Positions 1-8,725 of a stretch of DNA of 64,000 bases are shown one piece after another. Source of the stretch: Caldilineaceae bacterium. GTDB lineage: Bacteria; Chloroflexota; Anaerolineae; Caldilineales; Caldilineaceae. Position numbers and translations under genes: made by a program. Where the stretch lies: the NCBI GenBank assembly GCA_019637685.1, contig JAHBVF010000038.1, positions 1 through 64,000 of the forward strand. The letters run 5' to 3'. How positions within the stretch are numbered: position 1 is the stretch's first letter; every line of letters starts with the position of its first letter. The notes below the pieces were generated by a model. It saw nothing but the letters and a program-made list of their open reading frames with translations. It did not search any database and was not told the origin of the DNA.

Positions 1-145
1 GTTTCTTCTTCATAAGATTGCTCAGCCTTTGTCAAAATGGGGATTGAAATGAAGCATTTTCTGTCGGCTGATGAGGGGAGCGTTGAAGGGTTGACAGAAG
101 GTTGGGTTGTCTGTATACAAACTGCGGATTGTTATCTGTTTTTTG

Positions 146-865
146 CTACTCCTCTCCCAGATACGCCTTGCGCACCTGCTCATTCGTCTGCAATTCCTTG
201 GCATCCCCGCCCAACACAATCTCACCGGTCTGCAACACATAGCCCCGGTGGGCCACATGCAGTGCCATCAGCGCGTTCTGTTCCACCAGCAGAATCGTCA
301 TCCCCTGGCGGTTGATATTCGCCACTGTCTCGAAGATCAATTCCACCAGCATCGGGGCCAGTCCCATGGACGGCTCGTCCAGCAGGAGCAGGCGGGGGCG
401 GGCCATCAGCGCGCGGCCGATGGCGAGCATCTGCTGCTCCCCGCCGGAGAGGGTTCCGCCCTGCTGGTCAAGGCGTTCCTTCAGCCGGGGGAAGAGAGAG
501 AAGGCGTACTCCAGATCGTCGGCGATGCCATCGGTGTCTTTGCGGCTGAACGCGCCCATCTCCAAATTTTCCAGCACTGTGAGTTTGGGGAATATCCAGC
601 GCCCTTCCGGGGCCTGACCCACGCCCAACCCGGCCACCTGATGCGCGGGCATCCCGTCGATGCGCTCGCCTTCCAGCGTCACCGTCCCCCGTCGCGGATG
701 GAGCAGCCCGGAGATCGTGCGGATGGTTGTGCTCTTGCCCGCGCCGTTGGAGCCGATGAGGGTGACGATCTCCCCCTGGTCCACGTGCAGGGAAACCCCC
801 TTCAGCGCGTGGATGTGGCCGTAGAAGGAGTGGACGTTTTGCAGTTCGAGCATATGCGAAGACAT
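146..865 (-). CDS. livF: Branched-chain amino acid ABC transporter, ATP-binding protein LivF
   Basis: One of the two cytoplasmic ATPases that power uptake of branched-chain amino acids or related amides. The 239-residue protein has a Walker A motif (GSNGAGKST, residues 38-46), the ABC signature LSGGEQQ (139-145) directly before a Walker B LLLLDEP (159-165), and the H-loop region replaced by the LivF-typical LVEQNA. Length and motif spacing match LivF exactly. It is the last gene of the five-gene operon on this strand, separated from livG by 94 bp that hold a perfect palindrome. Function as an amino-acid importer is inferred from family and operon; the substrate could also be urea or short amides. 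Confidence 0.95.
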   Translation of the reverse strand: MSSHMLELQNVHSFYGHIHALKGVSLHVDQGEIVTLIGSNGAGKSTTIRTISGLLHPRRGTVTLEGERIDGMPAHQVAGLGVGQAPEGRWIFPKLTVLENLEMGAFSRKDTDGIADDLEYAFSLFPRLKERLDQQGGTLSGGEQQMLAIGRALMARPRLLLLDEPSMGLAPMLVELIFETVANINRQGMTILLVEQNALMALHVAHRGYVLQTGEIVLGGDAKELQTNEQVRKAYLGEE

Positions 866-910
866 GAATAGTAATTCCGTTGGATGCGCAATTCTACTGT
901 CGGAGTCCTA

Positions 911-957
911 CGTGAAACGTGAAAGGTGAGATCACCCGGCCTTTTTCACGTTTCACG
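911..957. repeat. Perfect palindrome just after the livG stop
   Basis: Two perfect 14-bp arms (CGTGAAACGTGAAA at 911-924 and its complement at 944-957) enclose a 19-nt loop. On the minus strand the hairpin begins two bases after the livG TAA stop and lies before livF. It has no T-run, so it is more likely an mRNA-stabilising hairpin or a dispersed palindromic repeat than a terminator. A close relative with 13-bp arms and the same core lies at 4774-4813 in the same operon. Confidence 0.8.
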
Positions 958-959
958 CA

Positions 960-1736
960 TTACGTTTCAGTGGCGGCCTTCCCCAAATAGGCCTCAATCA
1001 CCCGGGGATTGCGCTGGATTTCTCTGGGCGCGCCTTCGGCGATCTTCTGCCCGTATTCCAGCACGTGGATTTCGTCCGAGATGCCCATCACGACTTTCAT
1101 ATCGTGCTCGATGAGCAGAATCGTCAGCCCCAGATCGTCCCGCAACTGGCGGATGAATTCGGTGAGGGATTGGGTCTCCCGCGGATTCATCCCCGCCGAG
1201 GGTTCATCCAGCAGAAGTAGTTTCGGCTCTGTGGCCAGGGCGCGGGCAATCTCCAGGCGGCGCTGCATCCCGTAGGCCAGATTCTGGGAGATGGCGTCGC
1301 CCCGTTCCGCGCCCAGGCCCACATATTCCAGCAGTTCGTCGGCCCGCTTGAAGGCCGCTGCTTCCTCACGTTTCATCCCCGGCGTGTGGAGCAGGGAGGC
1401 ATACCAGGGCGAACGCAGACGGCAATTCATCCCCACCAGCACATTTTCCCGGGCCGTCATTGCCTTGAACAGGCGGATATTCTGAAAGGTGCGGGCGATG
1501 CCCAGGGATGTGACCCGGTTGGGTTTGTAGCGCCCCAGCCGAGTACCGTCAAAGTCCAGCGTGCCTTCGGTGGGGGTATAGAGGCCGGTTACCATATTAA
1601 AGAAGGTCGTCTTGCCCGCGCCGTTGGGGCCGATGAGGCTGACAATCCGCCCCGGCTCAATCGTCATATCCACAGAATCTACGGCGGTCAGGCCGCCGAA
1701 GCGTTTGGTGAGTCCCTTCGCTTGCAGGAGTGCCAT
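960..1736 (-). CDS. livG: Branched-chain amino acid ABC transporter, ATP-binding protein LivG
   Basis: Second ATPase subunit of the importer. The 258-residue protein has Walker A GPNGAGKT (36-43), the LivG-type degenerate signature around NLAYGMQRRLEIARAL, Walker B LLLLDEPSAGMNP and the H-loop LIEHDMKVVMGI. The Q-loop region ARTFQNIRLF is typical of LivG. Its ATG overlaps the livM stop by one base (TAATG), which indicates translational coupling. The C-terminus lacks extra domains. It is expected to pair with LivF under the LivH-LivM membrane dimer. Confidence 0.95.
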   Translation of the reverse strand: MALLQAKGLTKRFGGLTAVDSVDMTIEPGRIVSLIGPNGAGKTTFFNMVTGLYTPTEGTLDFDGTRLGRYKPNRVTSLGIARTFQNIRLFKAMTARENVLVGMNCRLRSPWYASLLHTPGMKREEAAAFKRADELLEYVGLGAERGDAISQNLAYGMQRRLEIARALATEPKLLLLDEPSAGMNPRETQSLTEFIRQLRDDLGLTILLIEHDMKVVMGISDEIHVLEYGQKIAEGAPREIQRNPRVIEAYLGKAATET

Positions 1737-3709
1737 TACCAGTTGCCTCCCCTATCTTCTGCGGTCTCTGTGCCCACCACATCCGCGGTCTCCGGGTCCA
1801 GCACAGCAAATTCAGCGCCGAAATCTGCGTCCCAATCCTCGTCATCGGCGTGCAGTTCCGCGCGGCGGGCCGCGCTGGGGAAGAGACCCTCCGGGCGCAG
1901 GACCATCACCGCAATCAGGCCCGCGGCGTACATCACCCAGCGCCACTTTTGCAGCACATCGCCGCCGGGCACAAATTGGGGCACAATCTGGGCCAGCACC
2001 ACCCGGTCAAAAAGGGAGATCATCAGCCCGCCCACCAGCACGCCCCAGATGTTGCCCATCCCGCTCACAATCACCAGAATCAGCAGGAAGATGGAGACGA
2101 GAAAGCTGAAAAGTTCGGGGAAGATAGCCTGGATCATCGCCGCGTAGATGGAGCCGGCAAAGCCGGAAAAGGATGCGCCCAGGGCAAAGGCCAGCAGCTT
2201 TGTGCGCACCGGGTCCACACCCATCGCGTCGGCCGCGGTCTCGTCCTCCCGGATCGCCATCCACGCCCGCCCCAGCCGGGAACGCTCCAGACGCAGCGCG
2301 GCAAAGAGCACAATCCCGCCCACCAGCAGAATGAGGAAATACCACTGCATGGGCGGGCTGATAGTCAACGCGCCCAGTTGGATGGGGTCCACGCCAATTT
2401 CAGTGCCGAAGAACATCGGTCTGCCCACGGGGTTCATTCCCTGGGGGCCGTTGGTCAGGTTGAAGCCATCCAACTTCGAGCCGATGAGATAGATATCGGT
2501 GAAAGGAATTTTGAGTTTGATGTCCCACAGCTCGCGGATAGCCCGGGGCACAATCTCGCCGAAAGCCAGGGTGACAATCGCCAAATAGTCGCCCCGCAGG
2601 CGCAGGGTGGGCGCGCCGATAATCATCCCGAAGATGCCCGCGACCAGCGCACTCAGCCAGATGACCACCCAGAAGCTCCATTCCAGCCCCAGATTGGGCC
2701 AGGTGAAGACGCCCATTGTATAGGCCCCGATGGCAAAGAAGGCCGCATAGCCCAGATCGAGCAGGCCCGCGAACCCGACAACGATATTCAGCCCCAGGGC
2801 CAGGACGACGAAGAGCAGTCCCACATTCATTGTGATGAGGAGGGAGAGATTCGTCGCCATCTCCAACTGGCGGATGGCCAGGGGGAAGACGAGCAGGCCG
2901 AGGACGAGCAGGAGAATCTGTGTGCCCCTGAGCGCAGGCCGGGGCAGACCCGCCAGCGCACCCCGCCAGGCCCGTCCTGTGGCCGCGGATCCCCGCCCAA
3001 TCGGGCGCAGCAGACCGGTGACCAGTCCATAGCTGGCCGAGAGGAAAGCGGTCAACCGAACGTTGATGGCCTCGACAGCGGTGAGAATGGCTGGCTCTTT
3101 TTCCAAGCCGTAGAAGGCCAGTAGTTCCGGTCGGCGCAGATCGCTGAAACGCACGCCGAAGATAAAAGTGGCCGCGCCGCTGGTCAGCACATAGAGGGCG
3201 AAGAAAAGCAGCATCAGATTGAGCCGGTCCCGCGCCCCTGCGCTGGCCGAGGCAAAGAGAACGACGAAACCGATGACCAGGACAATCGCCAGAAAGATGG
3301 ACGCGCCCCGTTCCTTGCGGGCAAAGGCCCCCGCGGTCAGATAGGCCAGGGCCAGAAAGATCAGCGCGGTGAGCAAGGGTTGGGCGGAGATAAACGCCAG
3401 CGCCGCGCCCAACAGACTGACAAAGGAGAAGACGTAGAAGATCGCCAGCATGGGGTAGGCCCCGGCTTTGCCCGTGTACCAGCCATAGGCGAAGACGGCC
3501 ATCACCGCGCCCAACGCGAACGCGGCCCAGCCCAGCGCACCCCACTGGTTGAGCAGGGCGGGGGTCAGGGCAATGAGGATAAAGGCTTCCAGTCCGCTGA
3601 CCAGCACCCAATTGGTAATCTGTTCCGGGCGGACAATGGCCGTGCTGCGGCCGGGGGTTGTGGGCGTGGGACGAGGATTGGGGGTGGGGTTGCGCTGTAT
3701 CTGTTCCAT
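1736..3709 (-). CDS. livM: Branched-chain amino acid ABC transporter permease LivM with long N-terminal membrane extension
   Basis: Membrane permease of the importer. The last 370 or so residues are a canonical LivM domain: ALGLNIVVGFAGLLDLGYAAFFAIGAY, the cytoplasmic coupling loop around RAWMAIREDETAADAMGVD, and a final hydrophobic block. The predicted 657 residues are far longer than usual LivM (about 300-420). The first 270 or so residues add several hydrophobic segments (for example AFILIALTPALL and ASIFLAIVLVIGFVVLF) with no similarity I recognise. I chose the ATG at 3709 because it overlaps the livH TGA by one base (TGATG); an in-frame upstream extension would lie inside livH. The tail after RPEGLFPS is a 45-residue acidic segment. 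Confidence 0.93.
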   Translation of the reverse strand: MEQIQRNPTPNPRPTPTTPGRSTAIVRPEQITNWVLVSGLEAFILIALTPALLNQWGALGWAAFALGAVMAVFAYGWYTGKAGAYPMLAIFYVFSFVSLLGAALAFISAQPLLTALIFLALAYLTAGAFARKERGASIFLAIVLVIGFVVLFASASAGARDRLNLMLLFFALYVLTSGAATFIFGVRFSDLRRPELLAFYGLEKEPAILTAVEAINVRLTAFLSASYGLVTGLLRPIGRGSAATGRAWRGALAGLPRPALRGTQILLLVLGLLVFPLAIRQLEMATNLSLLITMNVGLLFVVLALGLNIVVGFAGLLDLGYAAFFAIGAYTMGVFTWPNLGLEWSFWVVIWLSALVAGIFGMIIGAPTLRLRGDYLAIVTLAFGEIVPRAIRELWDIKLKIPFTDIYLIGSKLDGFNLTNGPQGMNPVGRPMFFGTEIGVDPIQLGALTISPPMQWYFLILLVGGIVLFAALRLERSRLGRAWMAIREDETAADAMGVDPVRTKLLAFALGASFSGFAGSIYAAMIQAIFPELFSFLVSIFLLILVIVSGMGNIWGVLVGGLMISLFDRVVLAQIVPQFVPGGDVLQKWRWVMYAAGLIAVMVLRPEGLFPSAARRAELHADDEDWDADFGAEFAVLDPETADVVGTETAEDRGGNW

Positions 3710-4647
3710 CAGGCTTTCTCCGCCTCCCCCTGGCCCAGCAAGCCCTGGGGCCGGAAGACCAGCACCAGAATCAGAATCGCAAAGATCACAGCCCGGGTCC
3801 ATTGGGCGGCCAGGTATTGATCGCTGAAGGCTTTGATCAGCCCGATAATCAGCCCGCCCAGCATCGCGCCAGTGATGTTGCCGATGCCGCCAAAGACCGC
3901 GGCGGTGAAGGCGAAGAGACCCGCGTCAAAGCCCATCAGATAGCGTCCGGTGTGCAGGAAGTTGCCGAAGATCATCCCCGCCGCGCCGGCCAGCGCGCCG
4001 CCGATGAAGAAGGTGATTAGTATTACCCGCTCCACATTGATGCCCATAATCGCGGCGGCATTGGCATTCTGGGCGCTGGCCCGCATGGCCTTGCCCAGCT
4101 TTGTGCGCTGGATGAAGAAGCGCAGACCGATCATCAGAGGAATCGTCACGCCGATGAGGAGCAGGTCCTGGGTGGTGAAGAGAACGAATGTATCCATCTG
4201 AAACCACTCGCGCAGAATATCCACCCGGGGGAAGAAGTCCGGGTAGTTGATCTGGCTGGAGCCGTACCAGTTGGCGAAGATGTTTTCCAGGGCGAAGGAC
4301 ATGCCCACGGCTGTGATGAGGGGGGCCAGCCGGGGCGCTTTGCGTAATGGCTTATAGGCGATACGGTCGATGACGACGTTGAGAATACCGGTCAGCAGCA
4401 TCGTCAGCAGCAGCACAGTCGTAAAGAGCCAGACCAACTCGAAACCGACAAGTGTGCCTGTCGCGCCGTAGAGCCGAAAGAGGCTCAGGGAAATGAGAAA
4501 GCCAAAAGTAAAAAGATCGCCGTGGGCGAAATTGATTAGTTCGATAATGCCGTAAACCATCGTATAGCCCAGCGCAATCAGCGCCAGGTACGCGCCAATT
4601 GTCAGGCCGTTCAACAACTGTTGGATCAGAACTTCGGTTGGCGACAC
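3709..4647 (-). CDS. livH: Branched-chain amino acid ABC transporter permease LivH
   Basis: Inner-membrane permease partner of LivM. The 312-residue protein starts LLNGLTIGAYLALIALGYTMVYG, a LivH hallmark, carries the EAA-like coupling loop around GKAMRASAQNANAAAIMGI, and ends with the usual VFRPQGLLG segment. I take the GTG at 4645-4647 as the start because GAGGTG lies four bases upstream and the protein then matches family length; the reading frame stays open to 4812 but the extra 55 codons run through repeat DNA and do not look like permease. The gene follows the binding protein gene after a 249-bp gap that is mostly nested inverted repeats. Confidence 0.93.
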   Translation of the reverse strand: MSPTEVLIQQLLNGLTIGAYLALIALGYTMVYGIIELINFAHGDLFTFGFLISLSLFRLYGATGTLVGFELVWLFTTVLLLTMLLTGILNVVIDRIAYKPLRKAPRLAPLITAVGMSFALENIFANWYGSSQINYPDFFPRVDILREWFQMDTFVLFTTQDLLLIGVTIPLMIGLRFFIQRTKLGKAMRASAQNANAAAIMGINVERVILITFFIGGALAGAAGMIFGNFLHTGRYLMGFDAGLFAFTAAVFGGIGNITGAMLGGLIIGLIKAFSDQYLAAQWTRAVIFAILILVLVFRPQGLLGQGEAEKA

Positions 4648-4702
4648 GGGGCACCTCGGGTTGGAGTGGTCGGTTGGCCGGGCGTCGGGAGGGGGAGGAT
4701 AT

Positions 4703-4886
4703 ATTGCGTATTTCGTGTTGCGTAGGTAGTCGGCGTTGGCGGTGCTGATGAAGATCGTCTGCGGAGTGTGAAACGTGAAACGTGAGATCGTTCGACCTTT
4801 CTCACGTTTCACGCCTCACGTTTCCCATCGCCCGATCTTCATCAGCTTCAGATCATCACCTGATTACGCAATACGAAATACGCAAT
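4703..4886. repeat. Triple nested inverted repeat between the binding-protein gene and livH
   Basis: Three pairs of arms are nested around one centre: 4703-4724 with 4865-4886 (21 of 22 bases pair), 4744-4757 with 4833-4846 (14 of 14), and 4774-4786 with 4801-4813 (13 of 13). The innermost pair shares its core (GTGAAACGTGA) with the palindrome at 911-957. Transcribed from the minus strand it lies 10 bp after the binding-protein stop and before livH. Such a structure could lower read-through into the permease genes or protect the binding-protein mRNA; alternatively it is a stack of inserted palindromic repeats. Confidence 0.8.
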
Positions 4887-4896
4887 ACGCAGTCTC

Positions 4897-6270
4897 TTAC
4901 GGCATGGCCGCATCACACGTGCCCGCGTCCACCATATCCGGGCTGATGGCCCCGACATACTGGATTTCGCCGTCGCGCACGATATTGCCGCCCATCGCGG
5001 AGACCGTCGGGTCGCCGTTCTCGTTGAAGCCGAAGACGCCGGTCACACCCTCGAAGTTATCCAGGCCAGCCATCGCATCCAGAATCGCGCCCCGGTCAGC
5101 CTTGCCAGCCCGCTCGACCGAATCGAGGATGACCTGCATGGCCTGATAGGCGTAGGTGCTCCACGGGCTGGGTTCCATCCCGTAATCGGCGATGAAATCG
5201 TCGAAGAACTTCTTGCCCGCTTCCGAGGTCAACTGGCTGGGGGCCAGGCCGGGGAAGGTCAGCAGCACATTCTCATTGGCCACATCCGCGCCGCCGACCT
5301 GCTCCACCAGCGCGGGGTTGACCAGACCGTCCGGTCCCATAAATTTGATTCCCTGATCGAAGAGACCCAAGGAACCCATCTGCTGGATGACCTGGGGGCC
5401 ACCGCTGTCGATGACGAAACCGCCGTAGACCAGCGCGGGATTGGCGGCTTTGATTTTCGTGAGCAGAGAGCGGAAGTCGATGTCCGAGGACTCGACGCCG
5501 TCGCGTCCGACAATCTCAATGCCGACCTTCTCGGCCTGTTGGATGAAGGCATCCACAACGCCCTTGCCATAGAGCTGGCGGTCGTCCAGCAGGTAAACGG
5601 TGTCATAGCCCAGGCACTTGGCCCAGGACGCGCCCGCCCAACCCTGCACGTCATCCGCGGCGTTGGTGCGGAAATAATTGACTTTGCCGCTGGGGCGATA
5701 GATTTCCGGCTCGCCCTGATCCCAGGCGTGGGTCAGGCCAGGATAGGTATTGGCCGGGGTGATCTGGGCAATACCTGCCCGGTTGGTGATGGGCATGGAA
5801 ATCTTGGCCGCACCGGAATTGTAGGTGCCGAAGTAGACCATACAATCGGCGTCGTTGACGCATTTTTGGGCGTTCTCGGCCTCAATCGTGCCATCCCACG
5901 AACCGGTGGTGGGGGACGCGTCGTCCAGGTTGACGATTTCGACGGTGAGACCAGCCGGTCCGCCACCGTTTTTGTCCAGGTAGTGCTTCAAGGCCAGGTC
6001 CACGGCCTTTTTCATGGAATCGCCTTCGGGGAGCATCGGTCCCTGTAGGGGCCAGCTTGTATAGACTTTAACCACACTGCCACCCGCGGCGGTCTCAGCC
6101 GCTGATGCTTCGGCAGCAGGCGCTTCGGTTGCGGCGGCTTCTGCTGCGGTGGGGGCTGCCTCTTGCGCTGGCGCGGCTTCCTGGGCGGGCGCGGGCGCAG
6201 GACACGCGGCCAGCACCATTGCCAAAACCACAAGCAGAGCCAGCAACGGATACAATCGCCACTGTTTCAT
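4897..6270 (-). CDS. livK: Amino-acid/amide ABC transporter substrate-binding lipoprotein
   Basis: Extracytoplasmic binding protein of the importer (periplasmic-binding-protein-like fold, Leu/Ile/Val-binding family). The 457-residue product starts with a lipoprotein signal peptide ending LAAC (Cys 23), then an Ala/Glu/Pro-rich linker to about residue 63, then the ligand-binding domain (VKVYTSWPLQGPM, ITPANTYPGLT, TVYLLDDRQLYGKG). A good AGGAGG lies eight bases before the ATG. It is the first gene of the operon, so its promoter should lie in the 490 bp upstream; I see no consensus promoter there. Several cysteines (CVNDADC, KCLGYD) may form disulfides. The ligand is inferred only at family level. 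Confidence 0.93.
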   Translation of the reverse strand: MKQWRLYPLLALLVVLAMVLAACPAPAPAQEAAPAQEAAPTAAEAAATEAPAAEASAAETAAGGSVVKVYTSWPLQGPMLPEGDSMKKAVDLALKHYLDKNGGGPAGLTVEIVNLDDASPTTGSWDGTIEAENAQKCVNDADCMVYFGTYNSGAAKISMPITNRAGIAQITPANTYPGLTHAWDQGEPEIYRPSGKVNYFRTNAADDVQGWAGASWAKCLGYDTVYLLDDRQLYGKGVVDAFIQQAEKVGIEIVGRDGVESSDIDFRSLLTKIKAANPALVYGGFVIDSGGPQVIQQMGSLGLFDQGIKFMGPDGLVNPALVEQVGGADVANENVLLTFPGLAPSQLTSEAGKKFFDDFIADYGMEPSPWSTYAYQAMQVILDSVERAGKADRGAILDAMAGLDNFEGVTGVFGFNENGDPTVSAMGGNIVRDGEIQYVGAISPDMVDAGTCDAAMP

Positions 6271-6763
6271 TGGTGTTCCTCCTGAGATGTCTAAAGGTTG
6301 AACTGCAAATGGAACAAACGGAGTGAATCACAATTGGGATCAAAAAAGCAGCCGGGGGATTGGTCTGCCGGTTACTGTTGTAGAATTATGCTGGTAGAAA
6401 GAATTCGCAGAAACAGGCTAAGAATAGCATAGGAGTTGGCTGGCGGCAAGTTGCAGAAAAATATTCGAAAATGTAGTGATCAGGCTGATAGTGAAAGAAG
6501 CTGGACGCTGATAAACGCAGGGGAACGCAGATTTTTTCCTGGATCAGCGTCTATCTGCGTGAATCAGCGTCCCATTTTTTTGTTCAGTCATCAGCTTGAG
6601 CAGCACAAAAAATATCCGAAAACGTGACTATCCAGCCATCAGCCAGCGGGTAGACCCGCTGCGTTTCGACACGGCCACAAGCTGCCGTGGCCTGCTCAAC
6701 CCGCGCTGGCCTGTATAGTCACCCGAAAAATGATGACGTGCAGACGAGATGGATAGACTCTGA
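6271..6763. other. Intergenic region with low-complexity repeats
   Basis: No gene is seen. 6490-6580 belongs to the window-wide family of imperfect repeats made of GCTGATAAACGC-, TCTGCGTGAATC- and ATCAGCGTC-like units. 6640-6720 holds an imperfect inverted repeat (GCCATCAGCCAGCGGG against CCCGCGCTGGC). The part next to the binding-protein gene (6271-6440, minus strand) must contain the operon promoter but shows only weak AT-rich candidates. Confidence 0.6.
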
Positions 6764-8152
6764 TTAGCCTGCGATTCCCTCAGCCTCTCTCTCCCGGAAA
6801 CGCACCGCGTATGTCCGCAGGGCCGCCTCGGCCTGCAAGTCCCGGCACTTTGCCAGCGCGGTGAGCTGCCAGAGCAATCTGCCCAGCTTCGTCTCATCAC
6901 TGCCAGGAGGAAGCAATGCTGCCAGCGCCGGATTCTCCGTCGCCACTTCTGCCCGACTGAACAGGCCCGCTTTCTCCGCTTTCGACTGCAACACCCGCGC
7001 CTTTTCCAGCGCGGGCAGGGCAGCCGGAATCCCGTCCAGGGGACCCTTGGGCCGTTGTCCTTTGTCGGCCCGCTCCTGGGCTTTGATGGCGTCCCACTGG
7101 CTGTAGAGACCGTCCATATCCGGAATGTTGGCCGTGTTAAAGACGTGGGGATGGCGGCGGGTCAGCTTTTCCACGCTGGCGCGGATGGCGTCGGCCATCT
7201 GGAAACGGCTCTCTTCCGTGGCCGCCTGGACAATCATCGCCACAATCCCCAGCACATCGCCCAGTTCCTCGGCGGTGTGCTCGTCGTCCTCGTTGTCGAT
7301 GGCCTCCAGCACTTCGCAGCACTCGGCCAGCAGAAATTCCTTCAGACTTTCCAGTGTCTGCACCTGATCCCAGGGGCAGCCTTCCGGCGCGCGCAGATGG
7401 GCGATGAGTTCCTGCAGATCGTTGAAGCTGCCGCCGGGCCGCTGCGCGGGGATGAAAAGGCTGGTCAGGTGATCGAAGTCGTCCCGTCGATCCAACTCGT
7501 GCAGCGACAACTTTTGGGTGCGTTGGGCTGGTGTGCCCGCAGCTTGAATGAGCGTCACTGGCTGGTCCGCCGCATAGGCATTGAGCAGCGTCAGCTTTAC
7601 ATCCGACGCCACCTGGCGGGAGTAGACCTGGCCCACCAGCGCGGGCAGGCTCACGTCCAGTTGCGGGTGATGGCGGGCAGCCAGGAGCATCCCGTCTACA
7701 ATCTGGCAGCCTTCCATTGGGTCCAGCCCCAGGGCGGTGGCCGCGGCGTCGATGAAACTGGCTCCGCCGCTCACATGAACCGTCAGCCCTTTCTCCGCGG
7801 CCCCGGCCAGCAGCGCGCCCGTCGTCGCCTCCCCCACCCACGGATGGCCGGGGAGGGCATAGACCACCGGGTCCTTGGCCGCCGCGGCCAGCACCCGTTC
7901 CACCACCGCGGCGTAGACAGCGGCAAATTCGTCGTGCTGTTCGTAGAGATCGTCGCAGCTTTGCAGGCCAGGAATTTTGCCCAGCGCGTCCACGCAAGGA
8001 TGGCGACGGGTGCGCAGAATCACCTGGCGTCCGCTATGCAGCAACTGCCAGACGGCCAGGGAAATTTCGCCCACATCGCCCGGCCCCAGGCCGACGATCG
8101 CGATGTCCGCGGTGGGTAGGGAGAGATTAGGATAAACTATTGAGATAGACAT
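6764..8152 (-). CDS. mazG: MazG-family nucleotide pyrophosphohydrolase fused to a tetrapyrrole-methylase-like domain (YabN type)
   Basis: House-cleaning NTP pyrophosphatase that removes non-canonical or excess (d)NTPs. Residues 15-240 form a SAM-dependent tetrapyrrole (corrin/porphyrin) methylase-like domain (IVGLGPGDVGEISL, YALPGHPWVGEATT), and residues from about 245 form MazG with LRAPEGCPWDQVQT, the metal-binding ECCEVLEAI and EELGDVLG helices. This is the domain order of Bacillus YabN. The gene starts at an ATG preceded by GAGGAG four bases upstream, inside the 3' end of the small upstream gene (26-bp overlap), which suggests coupling. What the methylase-like half does in this family is unknown. 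Confidence 0.92.
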   Translation of the reverse strand: MSISIVYPNLSLPTADIAIVGLGPGDVGEISLAVWQLLHSGRQVILRTRRHPCVDALGKIPGLQSCDDLYEQHDEFAAVYAAVVERVLAAAAKDPVVYALPGHPWVGEATTGALLAGAAEKGLTVHVSGGASFIDAAATALGLDPMEGCQIVDGMLLAARHHPQLDVSLPALVGQVYSRQVASDVKLTLLNAYAADQPVTLIQAAGTPAQRTQKLSLHELDRRDDFDHLTSLFIPAQRPGGSFNDLQELIAHLRAPEGCPWDQVQTLESLKEFLLAECCEVLEAIDNEDDEHTAEELGDVLGIVAMIVQAATEESRFQMADAIRASVEKLTRRHPHVFNTANIPDMDGLYSQWDAIKAQERADKGQRPKGPLDGIPAALPALEKARVLQSKAEKAGLFSRAEVATENPALAALLPPGSDETKLGRLLWQLTALAKCRDLQAEAALRTYAVRFREREAEGIAG

Positions 8153-8411
8153 CGATCTCCTCGATTCGAGCGTTCAAGTTTTCGGCAGCAATCAGATCCT
8201 CCCAGGCAGGATGCTCTGCAACTGTGCCTTCTGCAATTTTTGTCTCTAGCTCGTCGGGCGTCTGTGCGCCATAACGCGCCAAATATTCGAGTTTTAGCTG
8301 GAGAACCTGCCGCTTCTTCTCCTGAAGCAGACTGATGAAGGCCTGTCGAAAAAGTTCTCCTTCGCTCAAACCAAACGCAATGGCAGGCTTGGCTGTGGGG
8401 AGTGCTGTCAT
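8127..8411 (-). CDS. Small hypothetical protein overlapping mazG
   Basis: A 94-residue reading frame on the mazG strand, ending 26 bp inside mazG. The product is charged and helical: a short N-terminal segment (MTALPTAKPAIAFGLSEGELF), a Lys/Gln/Leu-rich helix (LLQEKKRQVLQLKLEYLARYG), an Asp/Glu-rich middle and a final amphipathic helix. Composition and a conserved-looking EHPAWEDL segment suggest a real gene. The size and helical character recall small antitoxin-like proteins, but no toxin gene adjoins it, so I assign no function. Confidence 0.55.
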   Translation of the reverse strand: MTALPTAKPAIAFGLSEGELFRQAFISLLQEKKRQVLQLKLEYLARYGAQTPDELETKIAEGTVAEHPAWEDLIAAENLNARIEEIDVYLNSLS

Positions 8412-8542
8412 TTATCTACCTCTCATCCAGATTTTTGTGCGCTACACTGAACACGCGCATCGTAGCACATTTGGACGCTTTGCGGCAAAGCGACACCCAA
8501 CTATTTGTCGATCCCCCGCCAAATGGTAAAGTTAGAGACAAA

Positions 8543-8645
8543 GTAACTACTCACCCCCACCCAACCTCCCCCAGTTTGGGGTAGGAGTCGATCCAGTTCC
8601 CTCCCTAATCTGGGGAGGGCTAGGGTGGGGTGGCTGAGTAGCTAC
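8543..8645. repeat. C/G-rich inverted repeat
   Basis: In the 314-bp gap between divergent genes, a C-rich stretch (CTCACCCCCACCCAACC and on) is followed by its G-rich complement (GGGAGGGCTAGGGTGGGGT), flanked by 11-bp arms GTAACTACTCA at 8543 and TGAGTAGCTAC at 8635 (one mismatch). It is followed by 8650-8703, another unit of the ATCAGCGTC/TCCGCG repeat family. The rest of the gap shows no gene and no clear promoter. Confidence 0.75.
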
Positions 8646-8725
8646 GAGACAAATAAAAAATCCGCGTCCATCTGCCCAATCAGCGTCATCCGCGTTCTAT
8701 CTCTTTTCCTAATCCGAGGCCACCC

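Noticed and set aside
1730..3124. 464-codon open frame on the plus strand
   Set aside because: It is antisense to livM; the His/Gln/Pro-rich product is typical of the reverse frame of a GC-rich membrane-protein gene.
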